Source: a virus. Taken from it: a stretch of DNA of 43,264 nucleotides. The stretch's first letter is position 1; the number at the start of each line of letters is the position of its first letter. Position numbers and translations under genes: made by a program. This document shows positions 14,568 to 22,702 of this stretch, piece by piece. Location: positions 1 through 43,264 of IMG/VR virus record IMGVR_UViG_3300046323_000059; one strand, written 5' to 3'. The notes beneath the pieces are model-generated. The model was given only the letters and a program-made list of their open reading frames with translations. It had not been told where the DNA came from and searched no databases.

Positions 14568-14770
14568 GTGAGTTTACTTTTAATGGCAAGACCTATAAGG
14601 TCGTTAAAGATACCGAGATTACGGACGGTGATACACCTTGTAAGCATTGTGTATTCGAGAGTGACATGAACCATCATTGCGGTGTCGAAGATAGTATGCG
14701 ATACACCCGAGCCTATGGTGTTGTCGGTAGTTGCTCTGATAACGAACACCATTACCGGGACATAGAATGA
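14564..14770 (+). CDS. Small Cys/His-rich hypothetical protein
   Basis: This 68-residue protein has Cys-x2-Cys (PCKHC) near residue 26 and then HHCGVED and GSC. The cysteines and histidines could bind metal. Short overlaps link it to the helicase and the following small gene, so it belongs to the replication operon. No family is recognised. Confidence 0.6.
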   Translation: MSEFTFNGKTYKVVKDTEITDGDTPCKHCVFESDMNHHCGVEDSMRYTRAYGVVGSCSDNEHHYRDIE

Positions 14771-14898
14771 CAGCCGAGGAATACCTTAACCATCTGATTG
14801 AGGTAGCTAACACTACAGTTAGTGGTGTGCAGGCAGGGCACCTAGTCCTGCTGCGTAAACTTATTACCGAGGGTAAGACTGGAGTGTATGTACCATGA
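14767..14898 (+). CDS. Small hypothetical protein before DNA polymerase
   Basis: This 43-residue ORF (MTAEEYLNHLIEVANTT, then GHLVLLRKLITEGKTG) is linked to both neighbours by 4-base ATGA overlaps. It is predicted to form two helices. The tight overlap on both sides is the main evidence that it is translated. Function is unknown. Confidence 0.5.
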   Translation: MTAEEYLNHLIEVANTTVSGVQAGHLVLLRKLITEGKTGVYVP

Positions 14899-17294
14899 CT
14901 TACTGCACTTGGGACACAGAAACAACGACTAAGACCAGCTTCAAGCGTAAGGCTAACCCTTTCGATAGCGCCAACCACGTAGTAACACATGGCTTCAAGC
15001 ACAAAGATTCTAAAGTTACTGAGGTACGCTTTGGGCGTAGTAAGCCCAGTGCTGGTTGGCTTAAGCCTGTCCTTACTGGTACTAAATTACTTGGTGGCTT
15101 CAATGTTAAATTCGATTTACTCCACGCTCTGCAAGATAGCGAGAACCTTGAAGCATGGATGGAGTATGTTAGTCAAGGGGGATTAGTATGGGATTGCCAG
15201 CTAGCTGAGTATCTATTGCAAGGCATGGGCCAGAAGGACCAGATGCTAAGCCTCGACGAGGTAGCCCCGCGCTACGGAGGTAACGTCAAAGTTGACGAAG
15301 TTAAGCTGCTATGGAAAGCAGGCATTGACACTACCGACATTGACGCTGACCTCCTTACTCGCTACCTATGTGGTGGCTACGATGAGAACGGGGACTGGCA
15401 GTTAGGTGACGTAGAAAATACTGAGAAAATTATGCTGGCTCAGGTGCAACGAGCACGGCAATGCGGTCAGCTTAACAGTATCCTGCTTAACATGGGTGCC
15501 TTGATCTTCACAGTAGAAGCAGAGCGCAACGGGATGTACGTTGACAAGGCCAAGGGCATGACCCTTGCTGCTGAGCTAGAGGCCAAGGTTAAAGAGTTAG
15601 GCGAGGGACTTGCTGCCTACCTACCGCCCGACCTACCCTTTGACTTTAACTGGGGTAGTCCTAAGCAGAAGAGCGCATTGTTCTTTGGTGGTACAGTAAA
15701 CTATAAGTGCCGGGAGTACGACCTCAAGGATGGTACTACAACATGGACACCGCCAACAGGCCAAGCCTTCTATGCCTATGCCCAGCGTGAGGTAAGCGGG
15801 TGGTTACTTGATGACGGTACTGTCACATTCATGGACCCGTTCGAGGTTAGCAACCTGAACTATGCTACCTTTAAGGGTGGCAAGAACGCTGGTGAGTTCA
15901 AGACTAAGAAGGTTAAGCTTGATGACACGAGCAAGCCAAAGTCCCGTGAGGTTGATCGGCCATATACCTTTAAGGGTTACACTAAACCCAAGGCTAAGTG
16001 GGCAGGCGCTGACCCCGGTGTGTGGAGTACGAGCAGTGATGTGATCGACGAGCTAAAGGACAGCGGCGTACCCTTCCTTAAAGCATACGCTGAGTTGATG
16101 GCTATGACTAAGGACTTGGGTACCTACTACTACCGCAAGGATGAGGAAGGTAAAGAGTCCGGGATGCTGACGCTGGTTAATGACGAAGGCCTCATCCACC
16201 ACATGCTTAATATGTGCAGCACAGTAACAGCACGGCTGAGTAGTAGCAACCCTAACTTGCAGAACATACCCAAGGGTAACAAGTCAGACGTTAAGACATT
16301 GTTCGTTAGTCGCTTCAAGGATGGCAAGATCATTCAGTCAGACTTCAGTTCGCTAGAGGTGTACGTTCAAGCTGTGCTTACTAACTGTAAGCAGTTGATC
16401 GAAGACCTTAAGAGTGGTATGGACTTGCACGTTGTACGCCTTGCTGCTAAAGAGCACATGGATTACCAAGAGGTCTTCAACCTAGCCAAGGGATACAAGG
16501 CGGCTGATGGTACCTACGTTGCACCCGTTAAGGAGTGGGATTACAAGCGTACCGTAGCAAAAATCTTTAGCTTCCAACGTGCCTATGGTGCCGGGGTTAA
16601 GAAGATTGCAGAGTCAACAGGTATGCCAGTCGATGAAGTACAAGCACTAAGCGATGCAGAGGATGCGCGTTACCCAGAGATACCACAATACTACGGTGAC
16701 ATTACTCAGGAGATTAAGCTCAACGGTAAGCAAGGCAGGCGCGTACAGCACCCAGACTTTCCGGGTGTGGTATGCCACCTAAGAGAAAGCTTCTACCGTA
16801 CACCTGACGGTAAGCTATACTCCTATACCGAGGCACCTAGTCCTGAGTACCTCGTTAAGAAAGGCATCACATCAAGCTTCTCGCCCACCGAGATACGGAA
16901 CTATGTCTGTCAAGGTGCAGGTGGGGAGTGGATGAAAGCTGCTATGTGGTTGATCGTTAGATCATTCTACTCTAATAGCAACTTCGATGGTAAAGCTCTG
17001 ATAGTAAACACAGTACATGACGCAGCTTACATTGACGCTGACCCTAGCGTAGGGTTGGAAGCAGCAGCTATGTTACACGCTGCAATGACGGAGGCTAGCA
17101 CACTCATGGAGTGGTGGTTCAAATGGCCCATCGCCGTACCTGTACCCAGCGATACTAGCTGGGGTAGTAGCATGATGGACGAAGACCCGATTGCTGGATT
17201 AAAAGAAGCAACCATACCCTATAGAAAGTATATACGTGACAACTACCTTGACGGGTACATCCCGTCGTTCGATTCCCAACTACCCAAACTATAG
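14895..17294 (+). CDS. DNA polymerase, T7 type (family A)
   Basis: The 799-residue enzyme copies the genome. The proofreading 3'-5' exonuclease domain starts with WDTET (Asp7, Glu9). Polymerase motif A is QSDFSSLE (Asp483), motif B lies in KRTVAKIFSFQRAYGAG, and motif C is VHDA (Asp709). No N-terminal 5' nuclease is present; a separate exonuclease gene at 18552 supplies that role. It overlaps upstream by 4 bases. At its 3' end, 59 bases overlap the HNH endonuclease frame, so the last residues (YIPSFDSQLPKL) may be an altered end. Confidence 0.95.
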   Translation: MTYCTWDTETTTKTSFKRKANPFDSANHVVTHGFKHKDSKVTEVRFGRSKPSAGWLKPVLTGTKLLGGFNVKFDLLHALQDSENLEAWMEYVSQGGLVWDCQLAEYLLQGMGQKDQMLSLDEVAPRYGGNVKVDEVKLLWKAGIDTTDIDADLLTRYLCGGYDENGDWQLGDVENTEKIMLAQVQRARQCGQLNSILLNMGALIFTVEAERNGMYVDKAKGMTLAAELEAKVKELGEGLAAYLPPDLPFDFNWGSPKQKSALFFGGTVNYKCREYDLKDGTTTWTPPTGQAFYAYAQREVSGWLLDDGTVTFMDPFEVSNLNYATFKGGKNAGEFKTKKVKLDDTSKPKSREVDRPYTFKGYTKPKAKWAGADPGVWSTSSDVIDELKDSGVPFLKAYAELMAMTKDLGTYYYRKDEEGKESGMLTLVNDEGLIHHMLNMCSTVTARLSSSNPNLQNIPKGNKSDVKTLFVSRFKDGKIIQSDFSSLEVYVQAVLTNCKQLIEDLKSGMDLHVVRLAAKEHMDYQEVFNLAKGYKAADGTYVAPVKEWDYKRTVAKIFSFQRAYGAGVKKIAESTGMPVDEVQALSDAEDARYPEIPQYYGDITQEIKLNGKQGRRVQHPDFPGVVCHLRESFYRTPDGKLYSYTEAPSPEYLVKKGITSSFSPTEIRNYVCQGAGGEWMKAAMWLIVRSFYSNSNFDGKALIVNTVHDAAYIDADPSVGLEAAAMLHAAMTEASTLMEWWFKWPIAVPVPSDTSWGSSMMDEDPIAGLKEATIPYRKYIRDNYLDGYIPSFDSQLPKL

Positions 17295-17673
17295 TGTAGA
17301 CACTGCGGGTGTGGTGTATGGACCGAAGGGTCCTCTAAAACCAAACCCAAATAGTAGAGGCTATAGCAATGTGTCCCTCGTGTCATGGACACTAGGCAAG
17401 CGCAGTGTTAAAAGCCATAGCGTACACCGCATAGTGGCCGAGGTATTCTTGGGTGTACCTAAAGAGTACATGGAAGTAAACCACAGGAACGCAGACAAGA
17501 CAGACAACCGACTGGGTAACTTAGAGTGGGTCACTAGCTCAGCTAACAAGCTACACGCTACTGCTCATGGGCTGTACCCAGTTGGACAACAGCATCACAA
17601 CTATACGGATGGCCGTAGTGATAGAGGGCGGGTTGCACGTAGAGCGAGTACCCGCAAACAGTACAGTAACTAA
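17236..17673 (+). CDS. HNH homing endonuclease (NUMOD4-HNH type)
   Basis: The 145-residue protein has an N-terminal NUMOD4-like part (PNYPNYSVDTAGVVYGPKG), then an HNH core with VHRIVAEVFLG, EVNHRNADKTDNRLGNLEWVT and a terminal basic region. These enzymes cut DNA lacking the insertion and so spread themselves. It lies directly behind the DNA polymerase gene and starts (GTG) within it, a frequent target of such elements. The start codon is uncertain; a later start would lose part of NUMOD4. Confidence 0.85.
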   Translation: MTTTLTGTSRRSIPNYPNYSVDTAGVVYGPKGPLKPNPNSRGYSNVSLVSWTLGKRSVKSHSVHRIVAEVFLGVPKEYMEVNHRNADKTDNRLGNLEWVTSSANKLHATAHGLYPVGQQHHNYTDGRSDRGRVARRASTRKQYSN

Positions 17674-17682
17674 GGAAACTAA

Positions 17683-18552
17683 ATGGTAGACTTCAAAGCA
17701 CTAGGCGCTAAGGCAGTAGCCAATGGCGCAGATCAAACTAAAGCAACAACAGGCGGTGGGGACTACTCACCCCCAGCAGCAGGCCCCGGCATGGCTCGCT
17801 TCATTGGGTACGTGGAGTGTGGCAAGCAGCGCGGCATGATGAAGGGCAAGGAAGAGATTAAAGAGAAGGTCATGCTGATCTTTGAATTGGTAGGCAAGCG
17901 CCATGCTACTGATGCTGAGGCCCAGCCACACCGCATCACAGTCACCGAGACATACAGCCTCAACGAGAAGGCTAACTTCTTCAAGCTCTTCCAACGTATG
18001 AACTACCGCCAAGATGCACAGCATATTGTTCAGCTACTTGGCGAGGGCTACAAGGTAGAAGTGGTACACGATACGTGGAAAGATCGTATGGGTAAGGACC
18101 GCATTGATGCTACCCTGCGTAATGCTGGTGGCTACACCATTGCACCGCCCCGCAAGGAAGACGAGGACAGCGAGACAGGGTGGGTAGACATTGCTGTGCC
18201 TCAGGCTCGCTCTGACTTGCGTTGCTTCTTATGGAACGAGGCAGACATGGAGCAATGGGGTAGCCTGTACATTGAGGGCGAGTACCCTGAGCGCCGCGAC
18301 GAGAAGACTGGTGTGGTCACACCCGCTAAGAGTAAGAACACTTTGCAGAACAAGATCAAGGGTGCGGTCAACTTCATTGGCTCACCTATCCACACCCTGT
18401 TAGTAGCGGGCGGCGTAGCACTTGACTTGCCTGATGTAGGCGAAGACATGGATGCAGCCGTGGGAAACGTGGGGTCTTCTACTCCAGCGGTATTACCACC
18501 GTCGAGTGGGAAGACGTCCCCTTCTAATGATGCACTAGGCGGTATCATTTAA
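17683..18552 (+). CDS. Probable ssDNA-binding protein
   Basis: The 289-residue protein has an N-terminal beta-rich domain: MARFIGYVECGKQ, EKVMLIFELVGKRH, RITVTETYSLNEKANFFKLFQRM. Related proteins sit next to DNA polymerase in phiKMV-like phages. This fits an OB-fold single-stranded DNA binder, and the C-terminus is long, flexible and Ser/Pro/Gly-rich. Unlike many SSBs, the tail ends NDALGGII and is not strongly acidic at the tip, so the function stays probable, not certain. A ribosome site AAGGA precedes the ATG. Confidence 0.55.
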   Translation: MVDFKALGAKAVANGADQTKATTGGGDYSPPAAGPGMARFIGYVECGKQRGMMKGKEEIKEKVMLIFELVGKRHATDAEAQPHRITVTETYSLNEKANFFKLFQRMNYRQDAQHIVQLLGEGYKVEVVHDTWKDRMGKDRIDATLRNAGGYTIAPPRKEDEDSETGWVDIAVPQARSDLRCFLWNEADMEQWGSLYIEGEYPERRDEKTGVVTPAKSKNTLQNKIKGAVNFIGSPIHTLLVAGGVALDLPDVGEDMDAAVGNVGSSTPAVLPPSSGKTSPSNDALGGII

Positions 18553-19496
18553 TGGGCAACCCATTCGCTAACGCTATTGCCAAGACAGCAGCAGCAGAGC
18601 CAATGGGTTCGGTACCTATTACACCAGATCGAATCCTACTTGTTGACGGTGATGGGCTTGCCTATTACTGTGCAGGTAATGACGATACGGATATAGGTAC
18701 AGCCCGCTTTAATCTAGCAGCTAAGATACAGGCAGCAGCAAACCTCGTGGGTGCTGAGCGTACTATTGTATTGCTCACCCTCAGTGGTAGCAACAAGGGT
18801 CATCGCTATGCAATAGCCCGAGTCAAACCATACCAAGGGCAGCGAGCAAATAGCAAGCGGCCTAAGAACTGGCAAGGCTTACGGGACTACATGGAAGGCA
18901 AAGAGTTTCCTTTCGAGGTAGACTCAACGATCATTGCAGAAGCCGACGACTTGTTCGGTTGGTACAGTAGCACATACAGCGATGTGGTTATCCTCACTCA
19001 GGATAAAGACATGAGGATGGTTCCCGGCCTACACTTAGACTGGGTTACTAACCGACAGCACCAAGTAGTTGCAGGCGAGGATAGCTTATTCAACGACAAG
19101 CAGTACGGCATCAAGTGGTTCTGGTTACAGATGCTACATGGTGACACTGCGGATAACATACCGGGCTTGCCTAAGTATGTAGTTGATGGTAAGGTTAAAC
19201 CAGTAGGCGAAGTCACAGCAGGTAAGATACTTACTGGCAAGGACAACCTAGGTGAAGCTGTAGCCACAGTCTACCAGTCATACTACGGTGAGCGCTGGCT
19301 AGTAGAAATGCTAGAGCAGGCTTGCTTGCTGTGGATGCGCCGTAAGCCAGAAGCATGGGATGATTGCCTAGCAGTGGGAGGCCCAATGCACTGCTTCATT
19401 CAAGACGCAGAATTTGAATCGGCCTATGCCGAGATAGAGCAACGAGTAAAGGTAGCTGATGCAATCAACAACGCGGCTCAAGCAGAAAGAGATTAG
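18552..19496 (+). CDS. 5'-3' exonuclease (FLAP/T5 exonuclease family)
   Basis: The 314-residue protein carries the family's acidic clusters: LLVDGDGLAYY at the start, TIIAEADDLFGW in the middle, VILTQDKDMRMVPG, and HGDTADNIPGLP followed by a helix-hairpin-helix region. It removes RNA primers and degrades host DNA to nucleotides, the role of T7 gp6. The ATG overlaps the preceding stop by 1 base. It ends within the first codons of the endonuclease VII gene. Confidence 0.9.
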   Translation: MGNPFANAIAKTAAAEPMGSVPITPDRILLVDGDGLAYYCAGNDDTDIGTARFNLAAKIQAAANLVGAERTIVLLTLSGSNKGHRYAIARVKPYQGQRANSKRPKNWQGLRDYMEGKEFPFEVDSTIIAEADDLFGWYSSTYSDVVILTQDKDMRMVPGLHLDWVTNRQHQVVAGEDSLFNDKQYGIKWFWLQMLHGDTADNIPGLPKYVVDGKVKPVGEVTAGKILTGKDNLGEAVATVYQSYYGERWLVEMLEQACLLWMRRKPEAWDDCLAVGGPMHCFIQDAEFESAYAEIEQRVKVADAINNAAQAERD

Positions 19497-19839
19497 CGTA
19501 GTGCGGGAACGACTAGCAGTAGCACAGAGTAACCGATGTGCCGTCTGCCAGTTGCCACTGACTAAGCCAGTCCTTGACCACGACCACAGCACTGGCGCTG
19601 TGCGTGGCACCCTGCATAACGGATGCAATGCCTTACTGGGTAAGGTAGAAAATAACTATAAACGCTATGGTGTTGTCAACTTAGCAGCCTTCCTTAGCGG
19701 GACAGCGGCTTACCTCCAGAAGCATACGACTAACCAAACCGGGTACCTACACAATACCCACAAGACAGAGGATGAGAAGCGTGAACAACGAAACACCAAA
19801 GCAAGAGCAACCCGTGCTGCAAGGAAGTCACCCCAGTGA
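19459..19839 (+). CDS. Endonuclease VII-like Holliday junction nuclease
   Basis: The 126-residue protein has the T4 endonuclease VII pattern: RCAVCQLPL, then the catalytic VLDHDHSTGAVRGTLHNGCNALLG, giving two zinc-binding Cys pairs and the His/Asp-rich active site. It resolves branched DNA before packaging and takes the place of T7 gp3. The basic C-terminus (RNTKARATRAARKS) should bind DNA. It overlaps the exonuclease by 38 bases and the next small ORF by 59. Confidence 0.88.
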   Translation: MQSTTRLKQKEISVVRERLAVAQSNRCAVCQLPLTKPVLDHDHSTGAVRGTLHNGCNALLGKVENNYKRYGVVNLAAFLSGTAAYLQKHTTNQTGYLHNTHKTEDEKREQRNTKARATRAARKSPQ

Positions 19840-19927
19840 AGCCTTAGCTAGTCACCTAGCAACTGACGACTTTGACCTAGGCCCCGCATACTGTGGTACC
19901 GATGGGACATGCGAGTCGTGCACTTAA
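19781..19927 (+). CDS. Small protein ending in CGTDGTCESC
   Basis: A 48-residue ORF with GTG start, preceded by GAGGATGAGAAG as ribosome site. Most of it overlaps neighbouring genes, but the end YCGTDGTCESCT looks like conserved tails I have seen on short phage proteins, with Cys-x6-Cys-x2-Cys. It bridges the endonuclease VII gene and the second HNH gene. Function is unknown; confidence is moderate because there is little unshared sequence. Confidence 0.45.
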   Translation: MNNETPKQEQPVLQGSHPSEALASHLATDDFDLGPAYCGTDGTCESCT

Positions 19928-20346
19928 CCGAGTGCCAAGATCACGGGTTAAAGGGGAACAAACCACAAGGGTACCATCAGGTAAGGATAGATGGTAAGCT
20001 ACAGTATGTCCACCGTATTGCGTTAGCAAACAAACTAGGTGTAAGTCTTGACGAGTTGCTACTTGTTAGACACCTCTGTAACAACCCGAGGTGTATAAAC
20101 ACTAACCACTTAGCAGAAGGTACACATCAGGACAACGCTAATGATCGAGTAGCAGCAGGCCGTTCTGCAAAGCGCCAGCCCAATCGTGCATCTTTAACGC
20201 AGCAAGAGGCTAACGAAGTGCGCAGGCTGTATGCTACAAAGACTACATATCACGGTTACCCCGGTATCAAAGACCTAGCGGATATGTTCTCCGTAGCAGT
20301 AACAGTAATCAGCGCAGTCATCAAAAAGAGAGGGGCCTATGCCTAA
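19909..20346 (+). CDS. HNH homing endonuclease 2
   Basis: The 145-residue protein has an HNH_3-type centre: GYHQVRIDGKLQYVHRIALAN, then VRHLCNNPRCINTNHLAEGTHQDN with the usual Cys pair. The C-terminal part (LTQQEANEVRRLYATK, then IKDLADMFSVAVTVISAVI) looks like a helix-turn-helix for target recognition. It is inserted between the endonuclease VII group and the DEDD exonuclease, overlapping both neighbours slightly. Its family differs from the HNH gene at 17236, so the two arrived independently. Confidence 0.85.
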   Translation: MRVVHLTECQDHGLKGNKPQGYHQVRIDGKLQYVHRIALANKLGVSLDELLLVRHLCNNPRCINTNHLAEGTHQDNANDRVAAGRSAKRQPNRASLTQQEANEVRRLYATKTTYHGYPGIKDLADMFSVAVTVISAVIKKRGAYA

Positions 20347-21136
20347 CAAAAAAAGAGCAGGCCCCCATGTTGTGACGTTGGATATAGAAACGTCGCCGAT
20401 CGTAGCCTACGTCTGGAGTCTGTTCAAAGTAAACATTGGACTGAACCAGATTGTTAAAGAGTGGTCTATCTTATCGTACTGTGCTAAGACTCTTGGCAAA
20501 AAGAAAGTACGCTATGAAGACACTAGCAAGATGGCTGACCCACGGGACGACAGTGAGTTACTGGTTAAGCTACATGCTGAGCTTAGTGACTGCGACATTG
20601 TTATTGCCCAGAATGGCAAAGCCTTTGACTTGAAGAAGATCAATGCCCGCTTCATTGAAGCAGGTATGCTACCAGTAGCACCGATCAAAGTCATCGACAC
20701 TATGCTAGTGGCTAAGGATGTGGCTAAGTTTACAAGCAACCGTTTGGCATGGCTTAGTGAACACCTGACTGAGACAGTCAAGGATGAACACAACGAGTTC
20801 CCCGGTATGGCTTTGTGGACAGAGTGCTTAAAGGGAAACCCTAAAGCATGGAAGGTTATGCGTAAGTATAACTGCATTGATGTACCAGCCACAGAGGAAC
20901 TCTACCTAAAGCTTCGGCCCTACATGGTAGGCCACCCTAACGTAGCTGCTTACTATGACGATGACACCATGCGTTGTCCTCGTTGTGCTAGTACCCACAT
21001 GGTAGAGCAGGCTAAGCCAGCACTCACACAGACAGGCGAGTATCGTAGATACCAGTGTGGTGGATGCGGCGGGTTCTCTCGCAGTAGGTACACACTTAAC
21101 AGCAAAGCCAAACGGCAAAGCTTACTATCAAACTAA
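20339..21136 (+). CDS. DEDD-type exonuclease with C-terminal zinc ribbon
   Basis: The 265-residue protein starts with an RNase H-fold exonuclease pattern: VVTLDIETSP (DxE), then CDIVIAQNGKAFDLKKINARF, and a third motif YNCIDV, as in predicted exonucleases related to DnaQ/PolB proofreading domains. Residues about 210-250 form a zinc ribbon (CPRCAS and CGGCGG). The polymerase has its own exonuclease, so this one may process RNA or host DNA. It is the last gene before an intergenic promoter-like element at 21152. Confidence 0.75.
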   Translation: MPNKKRAGPHVVTLDIETSPIVAYVWSLFKVNIGLNQIVKEWSILSYCAKTLGKKKVRYEDTSKMADPRDDSELLVKLHAELSDCDIVIAQNGKAFDLKKINARFIEAGMLPVAPIKVIDTMLVAKDVAKFTSNRLAWLSEHLTETVKDEHNEFPGMALWTECLKGNPKAWKVMRKYNCIDVPATEELYLKLRPYMVGHPNVAAYYDDDTMRCPRCASTHMVEQAKPALTQTGEYRRYQCGGCGGFSRSRYTLNSKAKRQSLLSN

Positions 21137-21151
21137 TAGGTATCGACTCAG

Positions 21152-21191
21152 TGTAAGCTGGGTCGTATCTATACAATAGATTCGGAGAATC
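21152..21191 (+). promoter_or_regulatory. Putative phage promoter plus SD-presenting hairpin
   Basis: Bases 21152-21173 match 6917-6938 at 21 of 22 positions. CGTATCTATACAA (21164-21176) agrees with the late motif GGTACCTATACTA at 10 of 13 positions. A 5-bp hairpin GATTC-GGA-GAATC (21179-21191) follows, and GGAG in and beside its loop is 9 bases before the ATG at 21197, a good Shine-Dalgarno. So the hairpin may present or hide the ribosome site. It would drive the pyrophosphohydrolase, ligase and RNA polymerase genes. Confidence 0.5.
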
Positions 21192-21196
21192 GAGGC

Positions 21197-21541
21197 ATGG
21201 AGAAAGACCCGACAGGTAGAGATGCACACGAGCTTGGAGCAAAACTAGATGCAGGAAAGCTACGACCATCACTGGTACTCGGAGGATTCGCAAGAGCACT
21301 ACTCGCAGTAACAGCAGTAGGAACATTTGGTGCAGCTAAGTACACAGACAATGGATGGATGCAAGTACCACAAGGCATAGACAGATATGATGATGCAAAG
21401 CTACGCCACTGGTTGAAAGAGAAAGCAGGAGAAACAATAGACTCCGACTCGCAACTACAACATGCAGCACACGAAGCATGGAACGCACTAGCTCGACTAG
21501 ACCTAATGATACGGGAACAAGAACATGTCAAACAAGGGTAA
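21197..21541 (+). CDS. DUF5664/MazZ-like nucleotide pyrophosphohydrolase
   Basis: The 114-residue protein has AKLDAGKLRPSLVLGGFARAL, then TFGAAKYTDNGWMQVP, RYDDAKLRHWL and LQHAAHEAWNALARLDLM. This is the pattern of the DUF5664 family (dATP/dGTP diphosphohydrolase, MazZ-like), in which Glu, Asp and His residues bind metal and the dNTP. In some phages such enzymes supply precursors for 2-aminoadenine DNA, but no PurZ partner is visible, so here it probably adjusts nucleotide pools. The next gene starts 17 bases before its end. Confidence 0.7.
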   Translation: MEKDPTGRDAHELGAKLDAGKLRPSLVLGGFARALLAVTAVGTFGAAKYTDNGWMQVPQGIDRYDDAKLRHWLKEKAGETIDSDSQLQHAAHEAWNALARLDLMIREQEHVKQG

Positions 21542-21770
21542 TGCCTACGCCTTAGCTACAGTGTTGTATGCTAGGGATACAAAGTTAACGATTGAAGAAC
21601 TGTCAGATAACATCTACCATGTAGTAGACGTACTTGAGTTTGGTGAGGATGAACGTAAGGCTGATCTCTATGCTCAGCTAGAAGAGAACCTAACAGCAAG
21701 CCTACCATTCAGCCAAGCAGTAGAGATCATTGAAGCAGCTATGGATAACACAGACCGGAGGTTTAAGTGA
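21525..21770 (+). CDS. Hypothetical protein
   Basis: This 81-residue acidic, helical protein (ELSDNIYHVVDVLEFGEDERKADLYAQLEENL) has no recognised domain. It overlaps the genes on both sides (17 and 4 bases) and belongs to the transcription unit with ligase and RNA polymerase. Its helix pattern and acidity could suit a small regulator or a binding partner, but this is not supported further. Confidence 0.6.
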   Translation: MSNKGNAYALATVLYARDTKLTIEELSDNIYHVVDVLEFGEDERKADLYAQLEENLTASLPFSQAVEIIEAAMDNTDRRFK

Positions 21771-22702
21771 GTGACTACATTGTTCACAAAGCAATCGAGC
21801 TTAGCAACATTAGTGCTAAGGTGCGTAAAGAAGTTGAAGAGATTACGGAGTGGGTTATCAGCCCTAAGTATGATGGGTGTCATGCCATCTTCACGTTCGA
21901 TAGCGGTAAGCATGTTGCAACGTACTCACGTACAGGTGAGACAGTCCTTAGTATGCCGCACATCGCAAGGTCATTGCTCGACCTCTACCCAATACATGAA
22001 GGCCGTATCGCTATACAAGGCGAGGCTTGGATTGTTGGCAAAGAGTTCAGCTACATTAGCGGGGTCTTCCGTAGGCAGTCACCACAACCAGAGCTAATGT
22101 TTGTACCGTTTGACATTGTGCCATTCGACTACAACACGGACTCGGCTGGGCCACCTGTATTACTAGGCCAGCTAGACAACAGGCTATACCCCGCACCATA
22201 CAAGACGCGTATCGCTATGCTGCGTGATAAGCGAGCACAGGTACTTAGTAATGTAATCTGCCCAATGGCAGAAGAGTACAGCTTTGTTAACCTAACTGAG
22301 GCTAAGGATGCAGCAGACGCTATTGCTAGTCACTACAAGAATCAAACACATAGTCACTACGATGGTGCTGTATTAGCACAGGCTAACGGTAAGTATCATG
22401 TAGGCTCAGGCAAGGGCGGTGAGTTCATTAAGTGCAAGCCGCTGCTTAGCGAGACAGTCAAAGTATCTGCCGTGGTATCAGACATTGGCGGTAAGACAGG
22501 TAAGAATACCTGTGTGCTGTGCTTCAACCTTAACGGTGCTATCCAGAAGGTAAGCACTGGCCTAAGCCAAGCACAGGCCGACGAGTACACCATGTACCCT
22601 GAGCGTATCATAGACCAATACATTGAAGTGGAGGCTATGGGATTAACAACCAACGGGCTTCTACGTGAACCCCGTCTCAAAGGAATACGGACAGACGCAT
22701 GA
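21767..22702 (+). CDS. ATP-dependent DNA ligase
   Basis: The 311-residue enzyme seals nicks during replication and repair. The nucleotidyltransferase motif I is SPKYDGCHA, with Lys34 as adenylation site. EGRIAIQGEAW matches motif III/IIIa, HYDGAVLAQ motif IV and GEFIKCKPL motif V. The C-terminal part (VVSDIGGKTGKNTCVLCF onwards) should be the OB fold. The start codon is GTG, overlapping the previous stop; the end overlaps the RNA polymerase start by 4 bases. phiKMV-like phages also carry ligase genes. Confidence 0.9.
   Translation: MSDYIVHKAIELSNISAKVRKEVEEITEWVISPKYDGCHAIFTFDSGKHVATYSRTGETVLSMPHIARSLLDLYPIHEGRIAIQGEAWIVGKEFSYISGVFRRQSPQPELMFVPFDIVPFDYNTDSAGPPVLLGQLDNRLYPAPYKTRIAMLRDKRAQVLSNVICPMAEEYSFVNLTEAKDAADAIASHYKNQTHSHYDGAVLAQANGKYHVGSGKGGEFIKCKPLLSETVKVSAVVSDIGGKTGKNTCVLCFNLNGAIQKVSTGLSQAQADEYTMYPERIIDQYIEVEAMGLTTNGLLREPRLKGIRTDA

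Noticed and set aside
18611-18623. GGTACCTATTACA inside the exonuclease gene and at 1334 inside the large terminase gene as promoters
   Set aside because: Both are in coding sequence and deviate from the intergenic consensus in the last four bases; the same deviation at 6854 was kept only as a candidate because it is intergenic.
21197-21541. Evidence for a Z-genome (2-aminoadenine) phage
   Set aside because: Only the MazZ-like gene is present; no PurZ is seen and the polymerase is of ordinary T7 type.
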